Source: an uncultured Deefgea sp.
GTDB taxonomy: Bacteria; Pseudomonadota; Gammaproteobacteria; Burkholderiales; Chitinibacteraceae
Assembly: GCF_947072475.1 (NCBI RefSeq)
Contig: NZ_CAMTIA010000015.1
Span: forward strand, 1-64,000
Length of the DNA: 64,000 nucleotides
Direction of reading: 5' to 3'
Every line of letters begins with the position of its first letter. Positions within the stretch are counted from its first letter, which is position 1. The position numbers and the translations under genes were made by a program. Below, piece after piece: positions 44,427-54,805 of this stretch. The notes below the pieces were generated by a model. That model worked only from the letters and a program-made list of their open reading frames with translations. It was not told where the DNA came from and searched no databases.

Positions 44427-44938
44427 TGCGCACCCCCAAGAACTTCTTCAACTGTTTTGCCGCGTTTAGCAGCAATATCAGAAGGGGTATGCAATTTAGC
44501 CAATCCATCCAAAGTCGCGCGAACGATATTATATGGATTGGTAGAGCCATGGCATTTTGCAGTAATGTTATGAATGCCCATTACCTCAAAAACAGCACGC
44601 ATTGGGCCACCAGCAATAATACCAGTACCTTCAGGTGCAGGCTGCATAAACACAGTAGTAGCACCGTGCTTACCAAATACTGTGTGTTGCACAGTACCAT
44701 TACGCAGACTTACTTTTACCATTTTACGGCGAGCTTCTTCCATTGCTTTCTGTACAGCGACAGGCACCTCTTTCGATTTGCCTTTACCCATACCAACACT
44801 ACCATCGCCATTACCAACAACGGTCAGTGCTGCGAAACCAAGGATACGACCACCCTTCACTACTTTGGTTACGCGATTAACGCTAACCATTTTTTCGAGT
44901 AGACCGTCCTTGACTTCTTCTCTTTCGTTCTTAGCCAT
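44423..44938 (-). CDS. rpsE: 30S ribosomal protein S5
   Basis: S5 helps decoding accuracy at the A-site entry. The 171-residue product has the double-stranded-RNA-binding fold with [19 protein letters not shown] and [20 protein letters not shown]. Located 19 bp after rplR. Confidence 0.98.
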   Translation of the reverse strand: MAKNEREEVKDGLLEKMVSVNRVTKVVKGGRILGFAALTVVGNGDGSVGMGKGKSKEVPVAVQKAMEEARRKMVKVSLRNGTVQHTVFGKHGATTVFMQPAPEGTGIIAGGPMRAVFEVMGIHNITAKCHGSTNPYNIVRATLDGLAKLHTPSDIAAKRGKTVEEVLGGAQ

Positions 44939-44957
44939 TATTCAACTCCAAACTCAA

Positions 44958-45311
44958 TTAGAAGGCCAGGCCAGCTTCACGAGCAGCATCAGCCAACGCT
45001 TTTACGCGGCCATGGTACTGGAAGCCGGAACGGTCAAAAGCAACTGATTCAATACCAGCAGCCTTAGCACGTTCAGCAATCAACTTACCAACAGCTGCTG
45101 CACCAGCAACACTGCCACCATTTTTGATTTCAGCACGCAACCCTGTCTCCAGAGTATTGGCTGAAGCCAAAACATTACCACCCGTTGCATCAATAATTTG
45201 GGCGTACATATGGCTATTGGTACGATGGACCGACAAGCGCACAACCTTGAGCTCCGCAATCTTGGCACGGGTTTTACGTGCACGGCGAAGTCTACTTTGA
45301 TTCTTATCCAT
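44958..45311 (-). CDS. rplR: 50S ribosomal protein L18
   Basis: The 117-residue product binds 5S rRNA. It has [17 protein letters not shown] and ends [26 protein letters not shown] (split by the family's usual bounds). Located 13 bp after rplF. Confidence 0.98.
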   Translation of the reverse strand: MDKNQSRLRRARKTRAKIAELKVVRLSVHRTNSHMYAQIIDATGGNVLASANTLETGLRAEIKNGGSVAGAAAVGKLIAERAKAAGIESVAFDRSGFQYHGRVKALADAAREAGLAF

Positions 45312-45324
45312 GATTCAGCCTCGA

Positions 45325-45858
45325 TTACTTCTTCTTGGTTTCTTTGATAACCACAACTTCATCAGCATAACGAACGCCCTTGCCTTTATATGGCTCTGGC
45401 GAACGGTAGGCACGAATCTCTGCGGCAACCTGACCAACAAGTTGTTTATCGGCACCTTTCAAAAGGATCTCAGTCTGAGTTGGGGTCTCACACGTAATTC
45501 CCTCAGGAATAGCATGAGCAACTGGATGAGAGAAACCTAATGACAGGTTCAATACTTCACCTTGGGCCTGAGCACGATAACCAACACCTACAAGTGTCAA
45601 TTTACGTTCAAAGCCCTTAGAAACACCATTAACCATGTTGTTAACTAGCGCACGCAAAGTACCAGACATAGAACGAGCAAATTTGCTATTTCCGTTGGCC
45701 GAGAAAATGACTGAGCCATCTTCAACTTTAACAGTTACATCAGTAACAATAGGTTGCGTCAAAGATCCTTTTGGACCCTTAACTACGATTTCACCTGCGG
45801 CGATATTAACTTCAACGCCTGCCGGAATGGTTACCGGATTTTTAGCTACGCGGGACAT
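45325..45858 (-). CDS. rplF: 50S ribosomal protein L6
   Basis: The 177-residue product has two similar alpha/beta repeats and the C-terminal signature [17 protein letters not shown]6 sits near the factor-binding site. Located 12 bp after rpsH. Confidence 0.98.
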   Translation of the reverse strand: MSRVAKNPVTIPAGVEVNIAAGEIVVKGPKGSLTQPIVTDVTVKVEDGSVIFSANGNSKFARSMSGTLRALVNNMVNGVSKGFERKLTLVGVGYRAQAQGEVLNLSLGFSHPVAHAIPEGITCETPTQTEILLKGADKQLVGQVAAEIRAYRSPEPYKGKGVRYADEVVVIKETKKK

Positions 45859-45870
45859 TGTGATACCTCA

Positions 45871-46263
45871 TCAAGCAACGATGCACAAAAGCTCGCCACC
45901 AACACCATTGGCACGCGCTTTGCGGTCGGTCATCACACCCTTGGATGTAGACACGATCGCCACACCAAGACCATTCATTACATTTGGAATGTCGCCAGCA
46001 CCGCGGTAATCACGCAGACCTGGTTTTGAAACACGATCAAGACGCTCAATTACTGGGCGACCTGCGTAGTATTTCAATTCAATCGTCAACACCGGCTTAA
46101 CATCACCAGCAACAGTAAACGATTCAACATAACCTTCTTCAACTAGAACCTTAGCGATAGCAACCTTCAATTTTGAAGATGGCATAGCTACAGCAGCTTT
46201 GTCGGCACGTTGTGCATTGCGGATACGAGTCAACATATCGGCGATAGGATCATGCATTGCCAT
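45871..46263 (-). CDS. rpsH: 30S ribosomal protein S8
   Basis: The 130-residue product starts [20 protein letters not shown] and ends with the family's [16 protein letters not shown]. In E. coli S8 represses the spc operon. Located 15 bp after rpsN. Confidence 0.98.
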   Translation of the reverse strand: MAMHDPIADMLTRIRNAQRADKAAVAMPSSKLKVAIAKVLVEEGYVESFTVAGDVKPVLTIELKYYAGRPVIERLDRVSKPGLRDYRGAGDIPNVMNGLGVAIVSTSKGVMTDRKARANGVGGELLCIVA

Positions 46264-46278
46264 GTGTTATCTCTCCTA

Positions 46279-46584
46279 TTACCAGCTAGCTTTGACCAGA
46301 CCCGGTACTTCGCCCTTGAAAGCGAGTTCACGCAGCTTGCTGCGACCGAGACCGAATTTGCGGAACACGCCACGTGAGCGACCAGTTAATGTGCAACGAT
46401 TGTGCAAACGAACTGGAGATGCATTACGTGGGAGTTGCTGGAGTTTCAAGCGGGCTTGGAATTGATCTTCCTCACTCGCGTTTTGATCGTTAATAACGAC
46501 CAAGAGCGCTGCACGTTTAGCTGCAAACTTCGCAACTACAGCTACGCGCTTTGCTTCACGATTAATCAGTGCAAGTTTTGCCAT
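46279..46584 (-). CDS. rpsN: 30S ribosomal protein S14 (long form)
   Basis: The 101-residue product starts [14 protein letters not shown] and ends [11 protein letters not shown]. It is the C-minus form without the four zinc cysteines. ATG 46584 is used; a longer frame to 46641 would run into rplE and adds unrelated residues. Confidence 0.97.
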   Translation of the reverse strand: MAKLALINREAKRVAVVAKFAAKRAALLVVINDQNASEEDQFQARLKLQQLPRNASPVRLHNRCTLTGRSRGVFRKFGLGRSKLRELAFKGEVPGLVKASW

Positions 46585-46591
46585 GATCGCC

Positions 46592-47131
46592 TCAAGTCTT
46601 AAACGGGAATTTGAATGCAGCGAGCAGAGCACGCGCTTCATCGTCAGTTTTAGCCGTAGTTGTGATCGTGATATTCATACCACGAAGCGCATCAATCTTA
46701 TCGTACTCGATTTCCGGGAAGATAATTTGCTCTTTCACACCCATGTTAAAGTTGCCACGACCATCAAAGGACTTGCCACCGATACCACGGAAGTCACGTA
46801 CACGCGGCAGCGCGATAGTAACCAGGCGATCAAGGAATTCAAACATACGTTCACGACGCAAAGTCACCTTGCAGCCAACCGGATAGCCGTCACGAATCTT
46901 AAAACCAGCAATTGATTTTTTTGATTTTGTAACAACCGGCTTTTGACCTGCAATCTTTTGCATATCGCCAACTGCGAAATCCATTACTTTTTTATCTGCA
47001 ACTGCCTCACCAACACCCATGTTTATGGTGATTTTTTCAATACGAGGCACTTGCATTACAGACTTGTAACCGAATTGCTTGACCAACTCGGGAACAATCT
47101 GGTTCTCATAAATCTCTTGAAAACGAGCCAT
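46592..47131 (-). CDS. rplE: 50S ribosomal protein L5
   Basis: The 179-residue product contains [19 protein letters not shown] and the late [20 protein letters not shown]5 binds 5S rRNA and contacts P-site tRNA. Located 11 bp after rplX. Confidence 0.98.
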   Translation of the reverse strand: MARFQEIYENQIVPELVKQFGYKSVMQVPRIEKITINMGVGEAVADKKVMDFAVGDMQKIAGQKPVVTKSKKSIAGFKIRDGYPVGCKVTLRRERMFEFLDRLVTIALPRVRDFRGIGGKSFDGRGNFNMGVKEQIIFPEIEYDKIDALRGMNITITTTAKTDDEARALLAAFKFPFKT

Positions 47132-47142
47132 CTTGATTCCCC

Positions 47143-47463
47143 TTAGCCGCCAACCACTTCGCCACTCGACTTAAATACACGGACTTTCTTGCCGTCTTCA
47201 AGAGTCTTGAAGCCAACACGATCAGCCTTGCCAGTCGCAGTATTGAAAATAGCCACATTAGATACGTCAACTGACTTAGTCAACTCAACGATACCACCCT
47301 GAACACCGCGCATTGGATTTGGTTTTTGATGTTTTTTAACAATATTAACACCTTCAACCACAACACGACCTTCAGCTGGAATAGAAGTAAGCACAGTACC
47401 GCGCTTACCCTTATCTTTGCCAGTGAGAACGATTACTTCATCGCCTTTGCGAATCTTGTTCAT
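47143..47463 (-). CDS. rplX: 50S ribosomal protein L24
   Basis: The 106-residue product begins with a KOW motif, [19 protein letters not shown], and has [15 protein letters not shown]24 starts 50S assembly. Located 12 bp after rplN. Confidence 0.98.
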   Translation of the reverse strand: MNKIRKGDEVIVLTGKDKGKRGTVLTSIPAEGRVVVEGVNIVKKHQKPNPMRGVQGGIVELTKSVDVSNVAIFNTATGKADRVGFKTLEDGKKVRVFKSSGEVVGG

Positions 47464-47475
47464 GCTGGATACTCC

Positions 47476-47844
47476 TTAAAGAACTTCTGGCGCAAGAGAC
47501 ACGATCTTCATAAAGCGTTCGGTACGCAATTCGCGCGTAACCGGCCCAAAGATACGAGTGCCAATTGGCTCAAGTTTTGCATTAAGAAGAACTGCTGCGT
47601 TACCATCAAACTTGATGAGCGCACCATCAGCACGACGAACACCCTTAGCAGTACGAACTACGACTGCATTGTATACATCGCCTTTTTTGACTCGACCACG
47701 TGGGGCAGCATCTTTAATGCTGACCTTAATGATATCACCAACAGACGCGTAACGACGCTTTGAGCCGCCCAACACCTTAATGCACATTACAGAACGCGCA
47801 CCAGTGTTATCAGCAACATCTAGCTTTGATTGCATTTGAATCAT
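47476..47844 (-). CDS. rplN: 50S ribosomal protein L14
   Basis: The 122-residue product starts [19 protein letters not shown], close to the family start, and contains the L14 signature [20 protein letters not shown]. First gene of the spc unit, separated from rpsQ by 194 bp that hold a promoter and structured leader. Confidence 0.98.
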   Translation of the reverse strand: MIQMQSKLDVADNTGARSVMCIKVLGGSKRRYASVGDIIKVSIKDAAPRGRVKKGDVYNAVVVRTAKGVRRADGALIKFDGNAAVLLNAKLEPIGTRIFGPVTRELRTERFMKIVSLAPEVL

Positions 47845-47985
47845 TTAAGACAAACCTCCAACTTAACCCGCTTAATCAGCCTGGCAAACCAGGTGCCCGG
47901 CATTACCGAGCCAATAGCGGCTAGTTTTGGATCCCGAAGGGAAAACAGTGCAACCCACAACCGCAGGTCACACAATGAAAGGGGC
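47845..47985 (-). promoter_or_regulatory. Structured leader in front of rplN (spc unit)
   Basis: The roughly 140-nt leader predicted between promoter and rplN can form several small hairpins, including CCTGG-TTTG-CCAGG and CCC-TTC-GGG, with a strong GGAGG ribosome binding site near its end. Length and structure would suit autogenous control by a ribosomal protein, but no known binding motif is recognised. Confidence 0.4.
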
Positions 47986-48014
47986 ATTCTACACAACGCA
48001 GAACACCCCCACAA
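47986..48014 (-). promoter_or_regulatory. Predicted promoter of the spc unit (rplN to secY)
   Basis: TTGTGG (48009-48014) and TAGAAT (47986-47991) separated by 17 bp on the minus strand, in the only large gap (194 bp) between rpsQ and rplN. Confidence 0.55.
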
Positions 48015-48038
48015 GCCTTTACGCAAAATTTGTTTAAA

Positions 48039-48302
48039 TTATGCTGCGCGGGCTTTTTCTACCAATGCAGTTACTGTCCAATTTTTTGTCTTAGACAATG
48101 GACGGCACTCTGCAATAACTACCAAATCACCAGCAGCATACTGGTTTGATTCGTCGTGCGCATGATACTTCTTAGACTGACGCACCATTTTACCATACAG
48201 CGGGTGCTTAACTAAGCGCTCCACCAATACAGTTACTGTTTTGTCCATCTTTGCGCTAACCACTCGACCAGTCAGCGTACGCTTGAGTTTAGCTTCGCTC
48301 AT
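48039..48302 (-). CDS. rpsQ: 30S ribosomal protein S17
   Basis: The 87-residue product has [22 protein letters not shown] and the end of an OB-fold. S17 binds the 16S 5' domain. Last gene of the S10-type unit, one base after rpmC. Confidence 0.98.
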   Translation of the reverse strand: MSEAKLKRTLTGRVVSAKMDKTVTVLVERLVKHPLYGKMVRQSKKYHAHDESNQYAAGDLVVIAECRPLSKTKNWTVTALVEKARAA

Positions 48303-48303
48303 A

Positions 48304-48495
48304 TTAAGCCGCCTTCTGATTCAGAACGGTAAGAACGCGCGCAACATCTTTACGCACACGTTTAATCTCACTAGTGTTAGCCAATTGGCCTGTCGCATGT
48401 TGCATGCGAAGACTAAACTGCGCCTTCAGCAGCGCCGTCAATTCGCCCTTAAGCTCTTCGACGGATTTCTGTTGTAGTTCAGATGCTTTCATCAT
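48304..48495 (-). CDS. rpmC: 50S ribosomal protein L29
   Basis: The 63-residue helical hairpin protein contains [27 protein letters not shown]-type signature ([10 protein letters not shown] visible). It lies at the tunnel exit. Its ATG overlaps the rplP stop by 4 bp. Confidence 0.98.
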   Translation of the reverse strand: MMKASELQQKSVEELKGELTALLKAQFSLRMQHATGQLANTSEIKRVRKDVARVLTVLNQKAA

Positions 48496-48908
48496 TGCCC
48501 CACTTGACGTGTAACCATGGTAACTGAGAAAGGTAATTTAGCAGACGCCAGACGGAAAGCCTCGCGCGCAACCTCTTCAGATACACCATTCAATTCGTAC
48601 AATACTTTACCCGGCTGAATTTCAGCAACGTAGTAATCCGGAGAACCCTTCCCTCCACCCATACGAACTTCAGCAGGCTTTGTAGAAATAGGCTTATCTG
48701 GAAACGCACGAATCCAAACACGACCACCACGTTTAATATAACGAGTAATCGCACGACGAGCAGATTCAATTTGACGCGCAGTTAAGCGGCCACGGCTAGT
48801 TGCCTTCAAACCGTACTCACCGAACGCAACAGTATTTCCACGAGTGGCGATACCAGTATTGCGACCTTTTTGAACCTTACGGTACTTGAGTCTAGTTGGC
48901 TGCAGCAT
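48492..48908 (-). CDS. rplP: 50S ribosomal protein L16
   Basis: The 138-residue product starts [17 protein letters not shown] and contains [20 protein letters not shown]16 organises the A-site tRNA elbow region. Its start overlaps the end of rpsC by 17 bp. Confidence 0.98.
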   Translation of the reverse strand: MLQPTRLKYRKVQKGRNTGIATRGNTVAFGEYGLKATSRGRLTARQIESARRAITRYIKRGGRVWIRAFPDKPISTKPAEVRMGGGKGSPDYYVAEIQPGKVLYELNGVSEEVAREAFRLASAKLPFSVTMVTRQVGQ

Positions 48909-49596
48909 TTCGAGGCCCCTTACGTGGTTTCTTCTGTGTTTCTACTGGCTCAGCGGCGAACTTATCGCCAGGCTTCACATCACCTTTGTAGACCCAAACC
49001 TTAACACCAATAATACCGTAGGTTGTCTTAGCTTCAGAAGTTGCATAGTCAATATCTGCACGCAATGTATGCAATGGCACACGGCCTTCACGATACCATT
49101 CAGTACGCGCAATTTCGATACCATTCAAGCGACCAGACGACATAATTTTAATGCCCTGCGCACCAAGGCGCATTGCATTTTGCATGGCGCGCTTCATAGC
49201 ACGACGGAACATCACACGTTTTTCTAATTGCGAAGTAATGCTATCAGCAATAATTTGCGCATCGATTTCTGGCTTGCGAACTTCTTCAATATTTACATGC
49301 ACAGGCACGTTCAAGATTTTCTGCAAAGCAAGCTTCAACTGCTCAATATCTTCGCCTTTCTTGCCAATTACAACACCAGGGCGTGCCGAGTAAATTGTAA
49401 CTTTTGCATTTTTAGCCGGACGCTCAATTACGATACGACTAACAGCAGCACCAACCAACTTTTTCTTCAAAAATGCACGAACTTCGATATCTTCGTTAAG
49501 CATTTTGGCAAAGTTGCTGCTATTAGCATACCAGCGCGAGGACCAATTTTTAGTGACAGGTAAACGAAAACCCGTCGGATGAATTTTCTGACCCAT
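48892..49596 (-). CDS. rpsC: 30S ribosomal protein S3
   Basis: S3 forms part of the mRNA entry. The 234-residue product starts [18 protein letters not shown], has the KH domain ([18 protein letters not shown]) and the C-terminal domain. ATG 49596 is preceded by AAGGAG. The first 154 bp of its coding sequence belong to a 478-bp unit repeated immediately upstream, but this copy is complete. Confidence 0.98.
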   Translation of the reverse strand: MGQKIHPTGFRLPVTKNWSSRWYANSSNFAKMLNEDIEVRAFLKKKLVGAAVSRIVIERPAKNAKVTIYSARPGVVIGKKGEDIEQLKLALQKILNVPVHVNIEEVRKPEIDAQIIADSITSQLEKRVMFRRAMKRAMQNAMRLGAQGIKIMSSGRLNGIEIARTEWYREGRVPLHTLRADIDYATSEAKTTYGIIGVKVWVYKGDVKPGDKFAAEPVETQKKPRKGPRNAAAN

Positions 49597-50397
49597 GAGT
49601 CGCTCCTTAATCGCCAACAGTCAGCGTAATGTGGCAAGTTTGCTTCTCGATTTTATTGCCACGGCCTTTAGCACGAGCAGTAAAACGCTTCAAAGAAGGC
49701 CCTTTATCCACATAAATCGTTTTCACTTTAAGAGTGTCGATATCGGCACCCTCATTGTGCTCGGCATTGGCAATAGCCGACTCCAAAACCTTCTTAATTA
49801 AAACTGCACCCTTTTTAGGGCTGAAGGCCAGAATATTTAACGCCTGCTCAACGGATTTGCCACGGACCAGGTCAGCGACAAGCCGCGCTTTTTGAGCGGA
49901 GAGGCGAGTGTTGCTTAGTACAGCAGCACCAACCAACTTTTTCTTCAAAAATGCACGAACTTCGATATCTTCGTTAAGCATTTTGGCAAAGTTGCTGCTA
50001 TTAGCATACCAGCGCGAGGACCAATTTTTAGTGACAGGTAAACGAAAACCCGTCGGATGAATTTTCTGACCCATGAGTCGCTCCTTAATCGCCAACAGTC
50101 AGCGTAATGTGGCAAGTTTGCTTCTCGATTTTATTGCCACGGCCTTTAGCACGAGCAGTAAAACGCTTCAAAGAAGGCCCTTTATCCACATAAATCGTTT
50201 TCACTTTAAGAGTGTCGATATCGGCACCCTCATTGTGCTCGGCATTGGCAATAGCCGACTCCAAAACCTTCTTAATTAAAACTGCACCCTTTTTAGGGCT
50301 GAAGGCCAGAATATTTAACGCCTGCTCAACGGATTTGCCACGGACCAGGTCAGCGACAAGCCGCGCTTTTTGAGCGGAGAGGCGAGTGTTGCTTAGT
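49442..50397. repeat. Perfect 478-bp tandem duplication spanning rplV and the start of rpsC
   Basis: Positions 49442-49919 and 49920-50397 are identical by direct reading. The heptamer ACAGCAG occurs at the left edge (49442), at the junction (49920) and just past the right edge (50398), the mark of a duplication through 7-bp microhomology. One unit covers nearly all of rplV, the intergenic ribosome binding site and the first 52 codons of rpsC. Confidence 0.97.
49607..50074 (-). CDS. Chimeric S3-L22 protein created by tandem duplication
   Basis: A 155-residue frame starting with a normal rpsC ribosome binding site and [10 protein letters not shown]. Residues 1-52 are identical to S3. At the junction (about ...KKLVGAAV then LSNTRLSAQ...) it continues as L22 residues 7-109 and ends at the normal L22 stop. 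It sits between intact rplV (10 bp upstream) and intact rpsC (10 bp downstream), so it would be translated at ribosomal-protein levels. It lacks the S3 KH domain but holds almost complete L22. It may be a tolerated by-product, a toxic protein that is degraded, or an assembly artefact. Confidence 0.8.
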   Translation of the reverse strand: MGQKIHPTGFRLPVTKNWSSRWYANSSNFAKMLNEDIEVRAFLKKKLVGAAVLSNTRLSAQKARLVADLVRGKSVEQALNILAFSPKKGAVLIKKVLESAIANAEHNEGADIDTLKVKTIYVDKGPSLKRFTARAKGRGNKIEKQTCHITLTVGD

Positions 50398-50414
50398 ACA
50401 GCAGATACTTGCAT
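50085..50414 (-). CDS. rplV: 50S ribosomal protein L22
   Basis: L22 lines the exit tunnel with a long beta hairpin. The 109-residue product starts [20 protein letters not shown] and ends [20 protein letters not shown]. This upstream copy is the complete gene. A second copy lacking the first six residues forms the tail of the chimeric frame downstream. Confidence 0.98.
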   Translation of the reverse strand: MQVSAVLSNTRLSAQKARLVADLVRGKSVEQALNILAFSPKKGAVLIKKVLESAIANAEHNEGADIDTLKVKTIYVDKGPSLKRFTARAKGRGNKIEKQTCHITLTVGD

Positions 50415-50423
50415 GTCTTCACC

Positions 50424-50699
50424 TTATCGCTTGGATTTTTTGTCCGCGGCGTGACCTTTGAAAGTACGGGTCAGTGCGAACTCACCCAACTTGTGGCCAA
50501 CCATGTTTTCATTAACGTAAACAGGAATATGCTGCTTACCGTTATGCACAGCAATTGTCAGACCAACAAAGTCTGGCAGTACTGTAGAACGACGTGACCA
50601 AGTTTTAACTGGGCGCTTGTCATTTGTTGCTCGAACTGCCTCAACTTTTTTCAACAAGTGCAGGTCAACAAATGGACCCTTTTTAAGAGAACGTGCCAT
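50424..50699 (-). CDS. rpsS: 30S ribosomal protein S19
   Basis: The 91-residue product starts [20 protein letters not shown] and has [23 protein letters not shown]-type ending ([15 protein letters not shown] visible). S19 pairs with S13 in the head. Located 5 bp after rplB. Confidence 0.98.
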   Translation of the reverse strand: MARSLKKGPFVDLHLLKKVEAVRATNDKRPVKTWSRRSTVLPDFVGLTIAVHNGKQHIPVYVNENMVGHKLGEFALTRTFKGHAADKKSKR

Positions 50700-50704
50700 T
50701 TACA

Positions 50705-51538
50705 TTACCTCTTGTTCGCTGGACGACGGCGCACGATCATATTGCTAGTACGCTTGTTACGACGCGTACGATAGCCCTTAGCTGGCTGACCCCACGGACT
50801 AACTGGAACACGACCTTCACCAGTACGGCCTTCACCACCACCGTGCGGATGATCCACCGGATTCATCGCAGTACCACGCACTGTTGGACGAATACCCAAC
50901 CAGCGTTTTGCACCCGCTTTACCGTATGAACGTAGGCTATGCTCACCGTTACCCACTTCACCGATTGTTGCACGGCAATCAACGTGTACTTTACGAATTT
51001 CACCAGAGCGAAGACGTAACTGTGCGTACATGCCATCACGAGCCAACAACTGAACGCTAGTACCCGCCGAACGTGCGATTTGTGCACCTTTGCCAGGCTG
51101 CATTTCGATACAATGAATCGTCGAGCCAACTGGAATATTCCGAATAGGAAGTGTATTACCAACCTTGATCGGCGCATCAGAACCAGAAATTACCGTCATG
51201 CCTGCACTCAAGCCCTTAGGGGCAATGATGTAAGCACGCTCACCATCCGTATAGCACAACAAAGCAATGTTGGCAGTGCGGTTTGGATCGTACTCTAGAC
51301 GCTCAACCTTGGCGACGATACCATCTTTATTGCGACGGAAATCAACCAAGCGATAATGCTGCTTATGACCACCGCCGATATGACGAGTGGTGATATGACC
51401 ATTATTATTACGGCCACCGGTCTTTGATTTCTTAACCAACAAAGGAGCGTATGGTGCACCCTTATGCAAGTCAGGATTTACAACCTTAACGACTGCGCGG
51501 CGACCGGGCGATGTCGGCTTAACTTTTACCAATGCCAT
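50705..51538 (-). CDS. rplB: 50S ribosomal protein L2
   Basis: The 277-residue product supports the peptidyl transferase centre. It has [19 protein letters not shown] and the C-terminal [19 protein letters not shown] with the conserved His. Located 11 bp after rplW. Confidence 0.98.
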   Translation of the reverse strand: MALVKVKPTSPGRRAVVKVVNPDLHKGAPYAPLLVKKSKTGGRNNNGHITTRHIGGGHKQHYRLVDFRRNKDGIVAKVERLEYDPNRTANIALLCYTDGERAYIIAPKGLSAGMTVISGSDAPIKVGNTLPIRNIPVGSTIHCIEMQPGKGAQIARSAGTSVQLLARDGMYAQLRLRSGEIRKVHVDCRATIGEVGNGEHSLRSYGKAGAKRWLGIRPTVRGTAMNPVDHPHGGGEGRTGEGRVPVSPWGQPAKGYRTRRNKRTSNMIVRRRPANKR

Positions 51539-51549
51539 GTTTAGTCCCC

Positions 51550-51855
51550 TTATTGCGCAGCTGCAAGGTCAAGTTCTTGACCGGATACCAAGCTCACATA
51601 AGCTTTTTTCCAATCTTTGCGACGACCATTCGTACGGCCAAAACGCTTAGACTTGCCTTTAACATTAACTACGTTGACCGCCTCGACCTTCACTTTAAAG
51701 AGAAGCTCAACAGCAGCCTTGATTTCAGCTTTAGTCGCATCGGTAGAAACACGAAATACGACTTGCTCAGCTTTTTCAGCAACCAAAGTACTCTTTTCAG
51801 AAACTATTGGAGCTAAAATCACTTGAAGCATGCGATTTTCTGCAATTTTGATCAT
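51550..51855 (-). CDS. rplW: 50S ribosomal protein L23
   Basis: The 101-residue product has [21 protein letters not shown] and ends in the basic [11 protein letters not shown] segment. L23 is the docking site for trigger factor and SRP. Its ATG overlaps the rplD stop (ATGA). Confidence 0.97.
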   Translation of the reverse strand: MIKIAENRMLQVILAPIVSEKSTLVAEKAEQVVFRVSTDATKAEIKAAVELLFKVKVEAVNVVNVKGKSKRFGRTNGRRKDWKKAYVSLVSGQELDLAAAQ

Positions 51856-52472
51856 GCAAACAACTCCTCAAAAGCCTGTAGTGCATCACGAGTGAACACA
51901 ACTTTTTTGAAGCGCACCAAACTAACTGGATCTACCTGAGCCGCTTCCAACACCAACACGTGCGGAAGATTACGGGAAGCCAAATACAGATTTTCTTCCA
52001 ATTCTTTGGTCACAATGAGCACGTTATCGAGCTGCATTTCCGCCAATTTTTGGGCAAAAGCCTTAGTCTTAGGTGCTTCTAGGGCAAAAGAATCAACAAC
52101 GATCAGACGTTCCTCACGCACCAATTGCGACATAATTGTTGCAATACCAGCACGGTACATCTTACGGTTAACTTTATGCGAGAAATTCTCGTCAGGGCTG
52201 TTCGGGAATGCACGACCACCACCACGCCACAACGGAGAAGATGTCATACCAGCACGAGCACGGCCAGTACCTTTTTGACGCCACGGCTTTTTAGTCGAAT
52301 GCTTTACATTACCACGACCCAGCTGTGCGCGATTACCGCTACGAGCGTTGGCAAAATAAGCAGTTACAACCTGATGAACCAAGGCTTCATTAAATTCACG
52401 ACCAAACAAGTCATCTGAAGCAGCAATAGCTACTTGAGCCTCGCCTTTCGTATTAACAACTTTTAGTTCCAT
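51852..52472 (-). CDS. rplD: 50S ribosomal protein L4
   Basis: The 206-residue product has the extended loop [21 protein letters not shown], which reaches the exit tunnel. In E. coli L4 represses the S10 operon. Its ATG shares one base with the rplC stop (TAATG). Confidence 0.98.
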   Translation of the reverse strand: MELKVVNTKGEAQVAIAASDDLFGREFNEALVHQVVTAYFANARSGNRAQLGRGNVKHSTKKPWRQKGTGRARAGMTSSPLWRGGGRAFPNSPDENFSHKVNRKMYRAGIATIMSQLVREERLIVVDSFALEAPKTKAFAQKLAEMQLDNVLIVTKELEENLYLASRNLPHVLVLEAAQVDPVSLVRFKKVVFTRDALQAFEELFA

Positions 52473-53116
52473 TATGCACCTGCCTTAACGCTCGAACGAA
52501 CGATAACGTCATTGCCCTTGGAGCCTGGTACACCACCCTTAACCAGCAGCAATTGACGCTCAGCATCAACTCGCACGATTTCAAGATTTTGCACGGTACG
52601 CTGAACATTACCGAGCTGACCAGCCATGCGTTTACCTGGCAAAACACGACCCGGATCTTGCGCTTGACCGATAGAGCCAGCAGAACGATGCGACAGTGAA
52701 TTACCGTGCGTTGCACGATTCGAAGCAAAATGATAACGCTTGATAACACCAGCCCAACCCTTACCTTGGCTAGTACCAGTAACATCAACCATTTGACCAA
52801 CACTAAACAACTCAACCGACAAAGCATCACCAGCTTTCAACTCAGCAGCTTTCTCTGCAGGAATACGGAACTCAACGAGTGCCAAACCTGCTTCAACGCC
52901 TGCTTTCGCGAAATGACCAGCCTCAGCCTTATTCACTCGACTTGCTTTTTTTGTACCGAAAGTAACCTGAACAGCAGAGTAGCCGTCAGCTTCCAGAGTT
53001 TTGATTTGCGTGACGCGATTTGCAGCCATGTCCAACACAGTCACTGGAATGGAAGCGCCATCCTCAGCAAATACGCGGGTCATGCCGACTTTGCGACCTA
53101 CAAGACCTAAGCTCAT
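52472..53116 (-). CDS. rplC: 50S ribosomal protein L3
   Basis: The 214-residue product starts [16 protein letters not shown] and has [24 protein letters not shown]3 is an early 50S assembly protein. It is the first gene after the promoter/hairpin at 53165-53236, and rpsJ ends 152 bp upstream. Confidence 0.98.
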   Translation of the reverse strand: MSLGLVGRKVGMTRVFAEDGASIPVTVLDMAANRVTQIKTLEADGYSAVQVTFGTKKASRVNKAEAGHFAKAGVEAGLALVEFRIPAEKAAELKAGDALSVELFSVGQMVDVTGTSQGKGWAGVIKRYHFASNRATHGNSLSHRSAGSIGQAQDPGRVLPGKRMAGQLGNVQRTVQNLEIVRVDAERQLLLVKGGVPGSKGNDVIVRSSVKAGA

Positions 53117-53164
53117 AGTTATTCCCTTTTCAAGGGCCAGTTACGATTGACTGGCTATGACTAT

Positions 53165-53206
53165 TAAAAAATAAAACGGGCTTGCCATACTAAATGGCAA
53201 GCCCGT
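53165..53206 (-). terminator. Terminator hairpin between rpsJ and rplC
   Basis: On the minus strand ACGGGCTTGCCAT and ATGGCAAGCCCGT form a perfect 13-bp stem with a 5-nt loop, followed by TTTTATTTTTT. It is a textbook intrinsic terminator and ends the rpsL-to-rpsJ unit. Its upstream arm overlaps the predicted start of the rplC transcript. Confidence 0.88.
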
Positions 53207-53207
53207 G

Positions 53208-53236
53208 ATACTAACAAAGTTTATTAACCGTCGCAA
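53208..53236 (-). promoter_or_regulatory. Predicted promoter of the rplC-rpsQ unit
   Basis: TTGCGA (53231-53236), a 17-bp spacer and TAGTAT (53208-53213) preceded by TG (extended -10) on the minus strand. Predicted start near 53201, inside the 5' arm of the terminator hairpin. Confidence 0.65.
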
Positions 53237-53268
53237 GAGCTTTCGCCCTTAACGGCAAAACTGAGTCA

Positions 53269-53580
53269 TTAGTTCAATTTAATTTCAACATCAACGCCAG
53301 CTGGCAAATCCAGCTTCATCAATGCATCAACAGTCTTGTCAGTTGGATCAACAATATCCAACATACGCAAGTGAGTACGAATCTCAAATTGATCACGCGC
53401 AGTTTTATTTACGTGTGGTGAACTCAAAATATCATAACGTTCAATTTTTGTTGGCAAAGGAATCGGACCCTTAACAACTGCACCTGTACGCTTTGCTGTT
53501 TCAACAATTTCTTGAGCCGAACGATCGATCAAAGAATAATCAAAAGCCTTCAAGCGGATACGAATTTTCTGATTTTGCAT
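53269..53580 (-). CDS. rpsJ: 30S ribosomal protein S10
   Basis: The 103-residue product starts [19 protein letters not shown] and has [24 protein letters not shown]-type signature ([12 protein letters not shown] visible). S10 (NusE) also joins the antitermination complex. ATG 53580 is preferred over a TTG two codons upstream. Located 11 bp after tuf. Confidence 0.97.
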   Translation of the reverse strand: MQNQKIRIRLKAFDYSLIDRSAQEIVETAKRTGAVVKGPIPLPTKIERYDILSSPHVNKTARDQFEIRTHLRMLDIVDPTDKTVDALMKLDLPAGVDVEIKLN

Positions 53581-53591
53581 TTCCAAGTTCC

Positions 53592-54782
53592 TTAAGCAAG
53601 AACAGTGGCAACAACACCAGCGCCAACTGTACGACCACCTTCGCGAATCGCGAAACGCAAACCTTGTTCCATCGCTACTGGGCAGATCAAGGTCACAGTG
53701 ATCGATACATTATCACCAGGCATTACCATTTCTGTACCTTCTGGCAATTCAATCGCGCCAGTTACATCAGTCGTACGGAAGTAGAACTGTGGACGGTAAT
53801 TGCTAAAGAATGGCGTATGACGACCACCTTCATCTTTAGACAATACATAGATCTCAGCAGTAAACTTAGTGTGCGGCGTGATCGAACCTGGCTTAGCCAA
53901 TACTTGACCGCGCTGAACATCTTCACGCTTAGTACCACGAAGCAAGGCACCAATGTTGTCACCCGCTTGACCTTGGTCAAGCAATTTACGGAACATCTCA
54001 ACACCAGTACAAGTCGTCTTAACTGTTGGCACAATACCAACGATCTCGATCTCTTCACCCACTTTAACAATGCCGCGCTCAACACGACCAGTCACAACAG
54101 TACCGCGACCAGAAATAGAGAACACATCTTCAACTGGCATCAAGAATGCACCGTCGATTGCACGTTCTGGCTCAGGAATGTAAGTATCCAAAGCATCTGC
54201 CAAGCGTAAAATTGCTGGCTCGCCGTATTCTGATTGGTCACCTTCCAGTGCCAGACGAGCAGAACCAGTAATAACCGGAGTGTCATCGCCAGGGAAATCG
54301 TATTTGTTCAACAAATCACGAATTTCCATTTCAACCAACTCAAGCAACTCAGCATCATCAACTAAATCAGCTTTGTTCATGAATACGATGATGTATGGAA
54401 CACCAACCTGACGAGACAATAAGATGTGCTCGCGGGTTTGTGGCATAGGACCATCAGCAGCAGAAACCACCAAAACTGCGCCATCCATCTGCGCCGCACC
54501 GGTAATCATGTTTTTCACATAATCCGCGTGACCTGGGCAGTCAACGTGTGCGTAATGACGTTTTTCTGTTTCGTATTCAACGTGCGCAGTATTAATAGTA
54601 ATACCGCGTGCTTTTTCTTCTGGCGCACTATCAATTGAAGCGTAGTCTTTAACGATACCGCCAAATTTTCTACATAAAACAGTAGTAATTGCAGCTGTCA
54701 GCGTTGTTTTACCATGATCCACGTGACCAATCGTACCCACGTTAACGTGAGGCTTAGTCCGTGCAAACTTTTCTTTTGCCAT
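53592..54782 (-). CDS. tuf: Elongation factor Tu
   Basis: EF-Tu brings aminoacyl-tRNA to the ribosome. The 396-residue product has [15 protein letters not shown] (P-loop), [21 protein letters not shown] and the two beta-barrel domains. The only tuf copy in the window; a second copy elsewhere is common in this group. Located 23 bp after fusA. Confidence 0.98.
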   Translation of the reverse strand: MAKEKFARTKPHVNVGTIGHVDHGKTTLTAAITTVLCRKFGGIVKDYASIDSAPEEKARGITINTAHVEYETEKRHYAHVDCPGHADYVKNMITGAAQMDGAVLVVSAADGPMPQTREHILLSRQVGVPYIIVFMNKADLVDDAELLELVEMEIRDLLNKYDFPGDDTPVITGSARLALEGDQSEYGEPAILRLADALDTYIPEPERAIDGAFLMPVEDVFSISGRGTVVTGRVERGIVKVGEEIEIVGIVPTVKTTCTGVEMFRKLLDQGQAGDNIGALLRGTKREDVQRGQVLAKPGSITPHTKFTAEIYVLSKDEGGRHTPFFSNYRPQFYFRTTDVTGAIELPEGTEMVMPGDNVSITVTLICPVAMEQGLRFAIREGGRTVGAGVVATVLA

Positions 54783-54805
54783 TTTTCAAAATTCCTTAAT
54801 TAAAA

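Noticed and set aside
49607-50095. Longer start at 50095 for the chimera, and at 49617 for rpsC (MAIKERL extension)
   Set aside because: The extra seven residues come from translating the ribosome binding site; AAGGAG is placed for the ATG at 50074 and 49596.
53493-54209. Plus-strand 238-codon frame
   Set aside because: Antisense to tuf and rpsJ; no start signal and no family resemblance.
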